DNA from: Hymenobacter nivis
Lineage (GTDB): Bacteria; Bacteroidota; Bacteroidia; Cytophagales; Hymenobacteraceae
Reading direction: 5' to 3'
Length of the DNA stretch: 64,000 nucleotides
Assembly (NCBI RefSeq): GCF_003149515.1
Contig: NZ_CP029145.1
Location: 1-64,000, forward strand
Shown here: in pieces, positions 44,101 to 50,991 of the stretch
Layout: every line of letters starts with the position of its first letter
How positions within the stretch are numbered: the stretch's first letter is position 1
Made by a program: the position numbers and the translations under genes
The notes under the pieces: model-generated
Seen by the model: the letters and a program-made list of their open reading frames with translations, nothing else
Databases searched by the model: none
Told to the model about the DNA's origin: nothing

Positions 44101-44258
44101 CATTTCTGCACGTCCTGCTTCAGTCGGCGGATTTGCACGGGGTACACCGTTTCGAGCACCGAGCCGGGCAGGGCCCCAAAGCCCGCCGGCCCCGCGGCCT
44201 GGATGGACTTGTTGAACGGGTTCAGGGCCTGGCCCAGCGATTTGAAGATATTGGCCAT
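41148..44258 (-). CDS. Portal (Mu gp29-like) fused to Mu F-like head protein, with intein
   Basis: 1,036 residues as encoded, about 678 after splicing. Residues 1 to about 430 are a DUF935/Mu gp29-type portal (LETVYPVQIRRLKQDVQKWR, YGHSLIEFPV, FGTPYRTITGAMDG, LVLGQTMTTD). A Pro-rich linker leads to the Mu F-like minor head domain, with SKWSEFSDGAMLTYKTAGDD and the metal-site motif PPCDYN-CRC. Between N616 and the cysteine of CRC lies an intein (residues 617 to 974). The 62-residue C-extein follows. Fusion of portal and minor head protein in one chain is uncommon but known in Mu-like prophages. The neighbours are gp36-like upstream and gpG-like downstream. Confidence 0.88.
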   Translation of the reverse strand: MANIFKSLGQALNPFNKSIQAAGPAGFGALPGSVLETVYPVQIRRLKQDVQKWRDALDRAENVYYPERIQILNIYADVALDLHLSSVLETRKINVLGQAFKLVDGTGKENPAFTKMLRKPWFRQFCRYALESIDYGHSLIEFPVPVDGEFHQLTLVPRQHVFPEAHLVRTMPGMIVGVDYENDPAYSPWLIEVGDRHSLGLLLKAAPAIIWKKTVLGAWAGFTEMFGTPYRTITGAMDGPQMDSCNTMMANMGQAGYGVFPEGVKVDFIAPSTGNALLYDKFIERINSELSKLVLGQTMTTDSGSSRSQGEVHERVSDAYTKEDSVFLSDLINGQLLPFLVKHGYPVAGYEFQFEDTENLGKEKQFLIVQGIMKDSGYQVNKQYLEDTFGVVLEDKPVPVVVPLPVPPGKRAGQPSPTQPASQLPQSVAQLTSQLTSLVTAAASSQLDKLAEGVIKRVHGGDLFAGTIDGALYSYLRDHLEGAISVGWEATDPKLRGYLSENIQRFSGFKTHAVQQAMQEKLTDADGKVRPFAEFRADALQVNQLYNVDYLETEYNTAVASAQMASKWSEFSDGAMLTYKTAGDDLVRAEHAEYDGITLPKDDPFWDTTYPPCDYNCFTPETNVLTPTGWQCISDLRVGDLVIGGSGEAKAVEFVHLNHFDEHVVRLVSEEEHVLTTPNHRFLTLKGWIRAENLKAGDVVIQLPEVGGVDKDVGHIEHVRSLVRNVRVAGPRRALRVYALNANAQFWQKHIYPIGRKVVAKLRIVPQLLEMLQHELFAFGRECFGIGVAARVCSVHAHALGADVLPKNGVVKLSGFALFKRHLTDRLVGFFGSAESTVFADSNKSASADAHCFGLSSTALRVVGPLHPNGLSAFARLYATLLHQFDKLCRLQPPPLANHAVGEYLPNVQLGEGFTDGAPLQGFDALNDFLRYAFFHLKFAKVDSIANIPYIGNVYNLSVKEDISYVTKIGVVHNCRCDVVETDADATPTARDTLDSLPEPPIEFRNNSGKGGEVFNAEHPYFDVPKSVATKIEQQL
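41392..41422 (+). promoter_or_regulatory. Promoter for the antisense nuclease, inside the intein
   Basis: TTG (41392), 20 bases, TATATTTG (41415..41422), 28 bases before the ATG at 41451. It lies opposite the codons of intein block F. Spacing and -7 box equal those of the HNH promoter at 35784. Confidence 0.65.
41451..42338 (+). CDS. Antisense mobile-nuclease-like gene nested in the intein
   Basis: 295 codons on the strand opposite the portal gene, wholly inside the intein. The product reads like a mobile nuclease. There is a helix-turn-helix at about 34 to 60 (TYRMICKRWGLQPAQLIKLV), a NUMOD3-like segment at 97 to 113 (GKHGRLGRTKETNESVR), then a PD-(D/E)XK or Vsr/DUF559-like core. The core has E160 in KREQLMLEHFQKLGY, D186 in YWVDVFLPELGIGIEC, E197, then HIADQGAHMLYVTNIFID. 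GC is lower than the portal exteins. It has its own promoter (41392). The last 70 or so codons lie opposite intein blocks A and B, and its stop TAG is opposite Leu25 of the intein. The nuclease family is inferred from pattern only. Confidence 0.65.
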   Translation: MKKGVSEKVIQRIETLEGRTVCEALTELYIGQVLTYRMICKRWGLQPAQLIKLVKQCGIEPRKGGEAIRVQWADNPERRAAQAEAMSVRARGFVAIGKHGRLGRTKETNESVRQMALKQRETTQFNDPVFREHIRTKRVSMYRADPSSHPNAKALPSKREQLMLEHFQKLGYNPQFSYHLSPYWVDVFLPELGIGIECVNTKRPTWARHAHIADQGAHMLYVTNIFIDAADFRQLDDYIAGFQVLSANPAFKREEAMVWGSKYVFFFTDQPDNVLIEVIKMDELYCLRFAAAANH

Positions 44259-44259
44259 C

Positions 44260-44748
44260 TTAGTAGGTGTTGCTTAGTTTGGGCAGCGAGCTGCCGCGGG
44301 GAAGAATGGAGCCGGTGTCCTGGGTGCCATCGGGCAGCTGGGCCGATTCCAACGGCAGCCCGCAACTCAGGGCCCCCTTGCGCACCAGCTTGAGCCAGTC
44401 AATTACCTGCTGGTAGCGGTCCTGGCGAATCTGGGGCACGTTGCGCGGGTTCTGGCGGCTGTGCAGGTGGTAAAGCGCCAAATCCACCAGGTACATCACG
44501 ATTTGCGGGTTGCGCTGGTCAGCGGTGGCCGGCACCGCGGGCAAAATCCCCGCGGCGGGCACGGCACTCACCGGGCCCAGGGCCCCGAAGACGGCCACCA
44601 CGTCGAAGCGGCCCCGCAGGTAGCTTTCCATTTCGGCCTGCGCGGCGTGGGCCGCGCTGCTGAGCAGCGCGTCGTTGCCGTCGGTGAGCAGCCCGCGGAT
44701 TTCGTCGCGGATTTGCAGGCCGTAGTCGGCGGAAGTCAGAAAGCTCAT
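44260..44748 (-). CDS. Mu gp36-like protein (DUF1320)
   Basis: 162 residues. The pattern of the DUF1320/gp36 family is clear: MSFLTSADYGLQIRDEIRGL, then AAHAAQAEMESYLRGRFD, then PQIVMYLVDLALYHLHSRQN and RYQQVIDWLKLVRKG. In Mu-like phages this gene lies by the portal and head genes and is thought to join head and tail. It starts 11 bases after a short TTAAT tandem repeat that separates it from terminase. Confidence 0.85.
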   Translation of the reverse strand: MSFLTSADYGLQIRDEIRGLLTDGNDALLSSAAHAAQAEMESYLRGRFDVVAVFGALGPVSAVPAAGILPAVPATADQRNPQIVMYLVDLALYHLHSRQNPRNVPQIRQDRYQQVIDWLKLVRKGALSCGLPLESAQLPDGTQDTGSILPRGSSLPKLSNTY

Positions 44749-44770
44749 GTCGGTTAATTAAATTAATTAA

Positions 44771-46204
44771 TTAGTAGCTATTGTTCGCCCGTTGGGGCAT
44801 GATGAGGGCCGGTAGCGGGGCCGCGTTAGGCCGCTGAAACCGCTGATAATCTTCGCTGAAAAGCCGGCAGAGCATATAATCAACCGCATCGGTGCAGTGC
44901 GCATAAGGCTCGTAGCTGACGCCCGTTTTGGGATCCTTCACGCGCTTCTTATTCTTGGTGCCATCGGCGGCCTTCAGCACCTTCTGGTAGTCCTGGATGG
45001 TGTTGCGGCACGCCTTATCAAAGCGCAGCCCGATGCCGCCCACTTCTTCGCTCAAAATCTTGTCAATCCAGAGGCCCCGCATCGAGACGCTGGGCGCGCT
45101 GGCGGCTACGCGCTGGGTGCATTGCCAGCCCGCTTTCTGAAAGACGCCCAGCAGAATGGTGAAATCGTTCTGGCCCTTCTCGCTGCGCGTGTCGGCCGCG
45201 CGGCCCGCCGGGTCGCCGTACACGAACACCTCGGCCGCGTGGGCCGGGAAGCGGCGCACCAGGCCCTGGGCGCAGGCCATTGTGTTGTTGAGCGGAGTGC
45301 CCAGCGTTACCTCCGCCACCTGGGTGCACTCCTTGCCCCGCACCTGCCAGGCCAGGCCCGTTACGTAGGGGCTGGTGTTGAAGTCAAACGTGAGGTGCAG
45401 CGCTACGCCCGCCTCGTAGGTGCTGGCGTAGTCGCCGGTGTGCCGCTGGGTGTCGAAGCTGGAATAAAATTCTCCACCGGTTTTTTCGGTAGCATTCCAG
45501 TCGCCTTCGAGCAGCCGCTGGCGGTCGTAGTCGTTGCTGAGGCCCTCCAGGCTCTTCTTGTAGAGCGCCACAAAGGCCTTGTCGGGGTTGTCGGTCACCA
45601 AGGCCCTGATCACGCACTGGCTGGGCTTGAGCCGCACCGGGTTGTCTTCGTCGTCGAAGAAGTATTTCGTGCGCACCCAGTTGTAGCCCGGGTTGCAGGT
45701 GATGAGCAGCTTGGGCACCAACCCGAACTCGGGCAGCATCCAGCGGATGCGGCTTTTGAGAATGTCGGCCGCCTTCTCGGGTACGCCGTCGCCAGCCTCC
45801 TCAATCCAGGCATCGGTAAACTCCGAGCTACCCAGCCGCTGATAATCCGGGTCGGACGGCGACCAACCCAAATCGCGGAACACCTCGCGGCTGCCGTTGG
45901 GAAAGTCCAGGCGAAAATCCTGGGCGTTGAACGTGAAGTCGCGACCCGCCACCAATCCCCACTTGGCCAATACAGAAAAATAAGTTATCAGGGTGGATTC
46001 CTTCAGGTCTTTGAGCACGGTGCGGCCGGTCAGCCCCCGACTGCCCGGGTAGCGCAGGCGGCGATAGAGCTTCCAGGCCACGCCCAGGTAGCTTTTTCCG
46101 CCGCCAGCCGCCCCGCCGAAGCACACCTCTTCGGTGGTGCCGTCTTCCAGCGCCAGCCAGGCCGTGTGCTGCTTCCAGCTCGGTTGAAAATTAATGTCCG
46201 GCAT
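44771..46204 (-). CDS. Terminase large subunit
   Basis: 477 residues from the ATG at 46204 (MPDINFQPSWKQHTAW), chosen over an upstream start that would run across the small-subunit gene in another frame. Walker A is residues 30 to 38 (GGAAGGGKS). Walker B is the hydrophobic-acidic stretch FTDAWIEEAGDG, and ITCNPG is the coupling motif. The C-terminal RNase H-like nuclease has acids in HLTFDFNTSPYVTGL and YGDPAGR. It packages DNA into the prohead through the portal encoded downstream. Full length. Confidence 0.93.
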   Translation of the reverse strand: MPDINFQPSWKQHTAWLALEDGTTEEVCFGGAAGGGKSYLGVAWKLYRRLRYPGSRGLTGRTVLKDLKESTLITYFSVLAKWGLVAGRDFTFNAQDFRLDFPNGSREVFRDLGWSPSDPDYQRLGSSEFTDAWIEEAGDGVPEKAADILKSRIRWMLPEFGLVPKLLITCNPGYNWVRTKYFFDDEDNPVRLKPSQCVIRALVTDNPDKAFVALYKKSLEGLSNDYDRQRLLEGDWNATEKTGGEFYSSFDTQRHTGDYASTYEAGVALHLTFDFNTSPYVTGLAWQVRGKECTQVAEVTLGTPLNNTMACAQGLVRRFPAHAAEVFVYGDPAGRAADTRSEKGQNDFTILLGVFQKAGWQCTQRVAASAPSVSMRGLWIDKILSEEVGGIGLRFDKACRNTIQDYQKVLKAADGTKNKKRVKDPKTGVSYEPYAHCTDAVDYMLCRLFSEDYQRFQRPNAAPLPALIMPQRANNSY

Positions 46205-46679
46205 CGGCGGCAAGGGTGTCGGGCGCGGCGGGGGCCACGTAGTTGAAGGTGAGCGCCAGGCCCACCTCGCCGCTGTGCTTGGTCTCCTTCTTCTCGCTGA
46301 AGCCCTCAATGAGCTGCACCCAGAGCTTGGCCGCCGCGGCGTCGGGCGGGTAGTGCTCGGTGTAGTCGGCCTTCACGATGCCGGCCAGCTTGTCATTGAA
46401 AATCTTCTTTGCCGGATGCGAGTACCCCACGGCGCGGGCGTGCAGGGCCAGCAGCACGTCGGGCGTGAGCTGCTGGTAATCGTTGGGCAGGCCGTCGCCC
46501 AGCTGAATGCGCCGGCGGTGCTGCTTGATGGTCTTGTCCGAAAAGCCCGTGGCCGCGGCCAATTCCTGCACGGTGGGCACCCGGGTGTACTTTTTGATGA
46601 AGGCCAGCAGCGCCTTGCGGATTTTGGCCCGGTTGGCTTGGCTGTCTTCGCGTTCGGAACCGGCGGGGCGCTTTTTCAT
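46191..46679 (-). CDS. Terminase small subunit
   Basis: 162 residues with a basic N-terminus and a helix-turn-helix (TRVPTVQELAAATGFSDKTI, then KQHRRRIQL) that should recognise the packaging site. The C-terminal part is helical. Its last 14 bases overlap the large subunit start, giving translational coupling. It is the first gene of the leftward late operon, directly beside an inverted repeat at 46724. Confidence 0.8.
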   Translation of the reverse strand: MKKRPAGSEREDSQANRAKIRKALLAFIKKYTRVPTVQELAAATGFSDKTIKQHRRRIQLGDGLPNDYQQLTPDVLLALHARAVGYSHPAKKIFNDKLAGIVKADYTEHYPPDAAAAKLWVQLIEGFSEKKETKHSGEVGLALTFNYVAPAAPDTLAADAGH

Positions 46680-46842
46680 GGGCCCGCAACCTACTCCCGC
46701 GCCCGAAACGGCAAAGAAATCATTTCCGGAACGCGTACAAAACCCGTACGATTAGCGCGTAAAACCCACGCGTTCCGGAAGCGCAATCCAGGGCCGGTTT
46801 GGCGGGCCGCGAAGTTTGGCTTCGCATTCCCCCGCCTTCTTC
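46680..46842. promoter_or_regulatory. Divergent late control region with inverted repeat
   Basis: Between leftward terminase and rightward protease genes. Perfect 13-base arms TTCCGGAACGCGT (46724..46736) and ACGCGTTCCGGAA (46768..46780) enclose 31 bases with related partial repeats (CGTACAAAACC, GCGTAAAACCC). Candidate site for a late activator, a repressor or the packaging protein. Confidence 0.6.
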
Positions 46843-47949
46843 ATGGCCCAACCTACGCTTCAGATTTATTCCGCCATTGGCTTCGACCCGCAATCGGGCA
46901 CGGGCCTGAGCGCGGCCGACTTCGGGGCGCAGCTGGCCACGGCGGAAGCCTCGGGGGAGAAGCGGGTCGCCGTGCGCATCAACAGCGGCGGCGGCAACTG
47001 GGCCGAGGGCCAGAGCATGTACGACATGCTCAAGGCCTCCGCCCTGAAGGTCGATACCTACTGCGTGGGCCTGGTGGCCAGCGCCGCCACGCTGCCCTTC
47101 ATGGCCGGCAACAAGCGCCTCATCGCCGCCCACGGCCGGCTCATGATTCACAACTGCGCTTCGGGCGCGACGGGCGGCGTCGCCGACTTCGAAGTGGCCA
47201 TTGAGCAGCAGAAGGCCATCAACGGCTCGATGGCGGCCCTCTACGCCAGCGTCAGTGGCCAGCCGGTCGAGAAATGCGCCGCGCTGATGGCCGCCACCAC
47301 CTTCATGGATGCCGAAACCGCCGTGGCCCTGGGCTTCGCCACCGGCATCATGCCCGACACCCAGGCCGCCCAAGCGCCCCCGGCAAGTCTGCCCACTGCT
47401 TCGCTCCATTCCTACTACGCAACCCTCATCAGCACCGCTGACATGAAAAACCTGTTGATTCCCATTTTCGCCGCGGCCGGCATGCTGACGCTGACGGCCA
47501 CCTCATCCGACGCCGACATGGCCACCGCCGTGGCGGCGGCCTTCGGCGAGAAGGACAAAGCCAAGAAAGAGGCCGACGACGCCAAGGCCGCGCTGGCCAC
47601 CGCCACCGCTGCCCTGGCCGCCGCCACTGAAAAGTGCGCCGCCATGGATAAGCAGATGGCCGACATGGAAGAGGAGGAGGCCAAAGCCAAAGCCACCGCC
47701 GCCACCGCTACCATCGAAGCCACCGTCACGGCCGCCATCGCTTCCGGCCGCATCGTGGCCAGCCAGAAAGAGGTGTACATGAGCTTGGCCAAAGCCGATT
47801 TGACCAGCACCAAGGCCGTGCTCGACGCCCTGCCGGCCCGCCGGTCGGTAGCCGACGCCATCACCAGCTTCAGCGCCTACGCTGCCGTGCTGCCGCTGAC
47901 CGCCGGCGGGGCCATGGCTGAGATCCAGGCCCGCCTGGCCAGCAAATAA
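46843..47949 (+). CDS. ClpP-type head maturation protease fused to scaffold
   Basis: 368 residues. The N-terminal S14 domain has VAVRINSGGGNWAEGQSMYD, the nucleophile region CVGLVASAATLPFMAGNK (Ser in ASAA) and RLMIHNC with the catalytic His. From about residue 215 a long Ala/Lys/Glu-rich coiled coil follows (KDKAKKEADDAKAALATATA), the expected internal scaffold. The protease would cleave the scaffold and capsid N-terminus during maturation. The start at 46843 (MAQPTLQIYSAIGF) is preferred to the upstream in-frame ATG. Confidence 0.88.
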   Translation: MAQPTLQIYSAIGFDPQSGTGLSAADFGAQLATAEASGEKRVAVRINSGGGNWAEGQSMYDMLKASALKVDTYCVGLVASAATLPFMAGNKRLIAAHGRLMIHNCASGATGGVADFEVAIEQQKAINGSMAALYASVSGQPVEKCAALMAATTFMDAETAVALGFATGIMPDTQAAQAPPASLPTASLHSYYATLISTADMKNLLIPIFAAAGMLTLTATSSDADMATAVAAAFGEKDKAKKEADDAKAALATATAALAAATEKCAAMDKQMADMEEEEAKAKATAATATIEATVTAAIASGRIVASQKEVYMSLAKADLTSTKAVLDALPARRSVADAITSFSAYAAVLPLTAGGAMAEIQARLASK

Positions 47950-47986
47950 TCTTATCTCCCACGCTTTTTCACCCCAGTAGCTGACC

Positions 47987-48919
47987 ATGGCACTGACAAT
48001 CAACGATACCACCTACGCCGGCGAAGCCGCCAGCAGCTTCATTGTGAAGTCCGTCATTGGCAACGAGGTGGTGCAGAAAGGCCTGGTGTACGTCAAGGAC
48101 GGCATCAAGAAAGCCTACACCATCCCGCGCTTGCAGGTGGACGGCATCATTCAGGACCGCATCCCGACCCCCATTTCGCCCAGCAGCTCGGTGGGTAACA
48201 TGGTGGTGGACGGCCGCACCCTGAACCCGGCCGACTACATGGTGTACGCCGAATTCGACCCCCGCGACTTCGAAGCCCATTGGTTCGCCACCCAGCTGAA
48301 CCCGACCCTGATCGACCGCCGCCTGCCGGTGAGCATCGAGTCGGTGCTCATCCAGGAGGTGATGAAGCAGCACAACAAGTTTCTGGGTCAGGCCATCCTG
48401 AAGTCGAACAAGACGGCCGGCGTGAAGCCCTTCGCCTACTTCGACGGCCTCATCACCCGCGCCAAAGCCGACGTGTCGGTGCCGAAAGTGGCGTCGCCGG
48501 TGGTGCTGACCGTGGCCAACATCGCCGACGCGCTGCAAAGCGTGCTCAACGCCACCACGCCCGACGTGCTCTACGACCCGGACATGAAGTTCCTGCTGAG
48601 CTACAAGACGGCCCAGATCTACGAGCAGTACCAGCGCACGGCCACGTTCAAAAACGTGGACACCACCCAGGCGGGCATCATGCGCTTCGGGGGCCGCACC
48701 ATCGAGCCGCTCTTCGGAATGCCCGACGACACCATCTTCTTCGCCAAGGCGAAGGCCGACCTGGATTCCAACCTGTGGGTCGGCATGAACAGCATCGACG
48801 ACGCCACCGTGCAGCTGGCCCGCTTGCAGGCCAACAGCGAGCTGTACTTCATCAAGATGCTGATGAAAGTCGACACCAACTACGGCTTCGGCGCGCAGAC
48901 CACGCTCTACGCGGTCTAG
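47987..48919 (+). CDS. Major capsid protein
   Basis: 310 residues. Position right after the protease-scaffold gene, the length and the pattern identify the HK97-fold capsid: FIVKSVIGNEVVQKGLVYVK, IPRLQVDGIIQDRIPTPISP, EVMKQHNKFLGQAIL, FLLSYKTAQIYEQYQ. The N-terminus (MALTINDTTYAGEAA) shows no long delta domain, fitting the separate scaffold. No accessory capsid gene is recognised next to it. Confidence 0.82.
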   Translation: MALTINDTTYAGEAASSFIVKSVIGNEVVQKGLVYVKDGIKKAYTIPRLQVDGIIQDRIPTPISPSSSVGNMVVDGRTLNPADYMVYAEFDPRDFEAHWFATQLNPTLIDRRLPVSIESVLIQEVMKQHNKFLGQAILKSNKTAGVKPFAYFDGLITRAKADVSVPKVASPVVLTVANIADALQSVLNATTPDVLYDPDMKFLLSYKTAQIYEQYQRTATFKNVDTTQAGIMRFGGRTIEPLFGMPDDTIFFAKAKADLDSNLWVGMNSIDDATVQLARLQANSELYFIKMLMKVDTNYGFGAQTTLYAV

Positions 48920-48950
48920 TCGCTCCTGGCCCGGCCCGCCCGGCCAACCT

Positions 48951-48980
48951 GGCCGCCATTCTTCGGGATGGCGGCCTTTG
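48951..48980 (+). terminator. Hairpin after the capsid gene
   Basis: GGCCGCCAT and ATGGCGGCC are complementary around an 8-base loop, followed by TTTG. It is probably a partial terminator or an mRNA 3'-end protector that keeps capsid mRNA abundant. Confidence 0.5.
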
Positions 48981-49005
48981 GCGGCACTAGACCAGCGATA
49001 AATCC

Positions 49006-49212
49006 ATGGCCACCATCAAGAATAAAGCCGGCATCCGCGAGACGTTTGCCGCCCGGCCCGACCTGAAAGCGGTCCACGTCCTGCCCAGCGGCGAGCACTA
49101 CTTCAACCTCGACCACGCCGAGCAGGCCTTGGTCGAAGGCGAGGAAATCACCACGCTGGGCCCCGACGCCGACGCGCTGAAGGACGACGAGAAGCCCGCC
49201 AAGGCCAAGTAA
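49006..49212 (+). CDS. Small hypothetical late protein, 68 residues
   Basis: A soluble protein with the pattern ARPDLKAVHVLPSGEHYFNL, then AEQALVEGEEITTLGP and a Lys/Asp-rich tail. Small proteins of this form often follow the capsid gene in Bacteroidota phages. Its stop overlaps the next start (TAATG). Function unknown. Confidence 0.6.
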   Translation: MATIKNKAGIRETFAARPDLKAVHVLPSGEHYFNLDHAEQALVEGEEITTLGPDADALKDDEKPAKAK

Positions 49213-49367
49213 TGGCCCGGCTGCTGCTGCTCAGCCTCGCGCTGCTGCTGGCCCTGGCCGGGTGCGTCAACCGCCCGCCCAAGTCTGTCGAGGAAGCCCA
49301 GCGCCGCTACCGCCGCGCCTGGGAGCGCGGCAACCGCGATGCGCCCCACCACTTTTTGCCCCGCTAA
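49212..49367 (+). CDS. Small phage lipoprotein, 51 residues
   Basis: A signal peptide with a lipobox (LLALAGC at 12 to 18) and a short basic mature part (RYRRAWERGNRDAPHHF). Placed in front of lysis-type genes, it could be an outer-membrane spanin subunit of Rz1 size, but the separate u-spanin candidate at 50120 makes its role uncertain. Confidence 0.5.
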   Translation: MARLLLLSLALLLALAGCVNRPPKSVEEAQRRYRRAWERGNRDAPHHFLPR

Positions 49368-49370
49368 CCC

Positions 49371-49805
49371 ATGCGCCTGGAACTCCACCGCACCACCTTC
49401 ACCAAAGAATCCACCATCGGCGAATTGTCGGTGGACGGCGTGTTCGAATGCTTTGTGTGCGAAGACCCGGTGCGCCCGGTGGGGGCCCCGAAAGTATTTG
49501 GCAAAACGGCCATCCCGGCCGGCATCTACGCCGTGCGCGTCACCTACTCCAACCGCTTCCTGCGGCGCCTGCCGCTGCTGGTGAACGTGCCGGACGGCGA
49601 CATCCACTTCGGCGACCTGCTGATCGACGACTGCGGCGTGCGCATCCACAGCGGCAACACGGCGGCCGACACGGAAGGCTGCCTGCTGGTGGGCCTCGAC
49701 AAAAAACCCGACTTCGTGGGCCGTTCGCGCGACGCGTTCAGCCGCTTTTTTCCGCGCTTGCAAGATGCCGTGGCCGCGGGGCCCGTGCTGCTCACTATCC
49801 GCTAA
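49371..49805 (+). CDS. DUF5675 family protein, probable lysis-related
   Basis: 144 residues of the DUF5675 family: TIGELSVDGVFECFVCEDPV, FGKTAIPAGIYAVRVTYSNR, FGDLLIDDCGVRIHSGN and DTEGCLLVG. The His and Cys in RIHSGN and GCLLVG recall the active site of L,D-transpeptidase-like proteins. In Bacteroidota phages it lies among lysis genes and may act on peptidoglycan. No other endolysin is seen in the window. Confidence 0.75.
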   Translation: MRLELHRTTFTKESTIGELSVDGVFECFVCEDPVRPVGAPKVFGKTAIPAGIYAVRVTYSNRFLRRLPLLVNVPDGDIHFGDLLIDDCGVRIHSGNTAADTEGCLLVGLDKKPDFVGRSRDAFSRFFPRLQDAVAAGPVLLTIR

Positions 49806-50116
49806 TGGCCGCCCCGAACAACGTCGTTTCTTCCGAGTGGGCCAAGTGGGTCGCGGGCCTGCTGCTGGGGGTAAACAGTCTCTGCGTGGGCTACGTCATC
49901 CGCATGGAAACTCGCGTGGCGACGCTGGAAACCAGCTTTACTGACCAGCAGCGCGTGTCCATCCAGCAGCAGGCCGACGCCAAAGAAATCAGGGCCGACC
50001 TCTACAGCCGGCTGAGCGCCACCGACCGCACCCAACTCGAAATCCTGCAAGCCATCGGTCTAGTCCGCGAGGATGTGGCCGCCATCCGCGGGGCCGTGGG
50101 CGCAAGCCGCCACTAG
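49805..50116 (+). CDS. Holin-like protein with one helix and coiled coil, 103 residues
   Basis: One membrane helix (AKWVAGLLLGVNSLCVGYVI, residues 13 to 32) and a coiled-coil tail (METRVATLETSFTDQQRVSI). The start overlaps the DUF5675 stop (TAATG). Topology and place in the lysis block suit a holin or an inner-membrane spanin. The family is not recognised. Confidence 0.5.
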   Translation: MAAPNNVVSSEWAKWVAGLLLGVNSLCVGYVIRMETRVATLETSFTDQQRVSIQQQADAKEIRADLYSRLSATDRTQLEILQAIGLVREDVAAIRGAVGASRH

Positions 50117-50119
50117 CTT

Positions 50120-50713
50120 ATGAAACCATTCCTTTTCCTGTGCTTACTCCTGCTGGCGGCCGCCTGTAACCCGCTGCGCAGCGTGCTCAGGCCCTCGCCT
50201 GAGCGCCAGCTGAGCCGGCTGCTCACGGCCCACCCCGAGCTGGTAAAGCACGACACGGTGAGCGTGCACGACACGGTGACCGTGGCCCGGGTGCAGGTCC
50301 AAACCCGCTACGTAGCCATTCCCGACCGCCCCCGCGAGCGGGGCGACTCGCTCCAGCTCGACGCGCTGCTTTCCCGCCTGGGTAGCGCGCTCGACACGGC
50401 CCAGCGCAAGGCGACCCAAGCCACCATCTACCGCCTGGTGCGCCAGCGGCCCTACTTCCCCGACACGCTCCGCTTCGACACGCTGGGCGTGCACGGCCGC
50501 ATCTGGCAGCGGGGCCGGGTGTACAGCATCCGCCTCACCCGCGACGAAATCCGCACCCCGCACGAAGCCCGGGCCGTCGTCAGCCGCCTGGGGCCCGGCG
50601 ATGGCAACCGCCCCGCCGCCTGGTACCGGCCCGGCACCTGGCCCCGCTGGGTGTACCTGCTGGCCGGCTTCCTGATTGGTCTTCTCCTCTGTTTTCGCCT
50701 AGCCCGCCGCTAA
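50120..50713 (+). CDS. Candidate unimolecular spanin (lipoprotein with C-terminal helix)
   Basis: 197 residues. The N-terminus is a lipoprotein signal (LLLLAAACNPL, lipobox AAAC). The C-terminus is a membrane helix (WVYLLAGFLIGLLLCFRL) followed by RR. The 150 residues between are charged with a helical section (LSRLGSALDTAQRKATQATI). An outer-membrane lipid anchor at one end and an inner-membrane helix at the other is the defining topology of u-spanins, which fuse the two membranes at lysis. Length is above the usual. The sequence is not matched to a known family. Confidence 0.55.
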   Translation: MKPFLFLCLLLLAAACNPLRSVLRPSPERQLSRLLTAHPELVKHDTVSVHDTVTVARVQVQTRYVAIPDRPRERGDSLQLDALLSRLGSALDTAQRKATQATIYRLVRQRPYFPDTLRFDTLGVHGRIWQRGRVYSIRLTRDEIRTPHEARAVVSRLGPGDGNRPAAWYRPGTWPRWVYLLAGFLIGLLLCFRLARR

Positions 50714-50714
50714 A

Positions 50715-50990
50715 ATGAACCCCATCGCGCAATTCTGGAACCGTTTCAAAGCCGAGTGCCCGCCTTTCTGGAAGAAGGTGCGCACCGTGGCCGCCACGCT
50801 GCTGCTGATCGTCTCCGGCCTGCTGGCCGACGCCGACAAAGTGGGCGAAGACATCGCCCACTACCTGCGCTACGCCTTCGTGGGCCTCACCACGCTGGTG
50901 GGCGCGGCCCAGGCCACGGTCAAAGACGCCACCGAGCCCGACGACAAGGCCACGTCTCCCACGCCTCCCACGCCTCCAACTACTGCTTAA
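50715..50990 (+). CDS. Small membrane protein, possible holin, 91 residues
   Basis: Two moderately hydrophobic helices (VRTVAATLLLIVSGLLA and LRYAFVGLTTLVGAAQA) and a Pro/Thr tail. It starts 1 base after the spanin candidate and ends 1 base before the sheath gene. A second holin-like candidate in the block. No family recognised. Confidence 0.5.
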   Translation: MNPIAQFWNRFKAECPPFWKKVRTVAATLLLIVSGLLADADKVGEDIAHYLRYAFVGLTTLVGAAQATVKDATEPDDKATSPTPPTPPTTA

Positions 50991-50991
50991 T

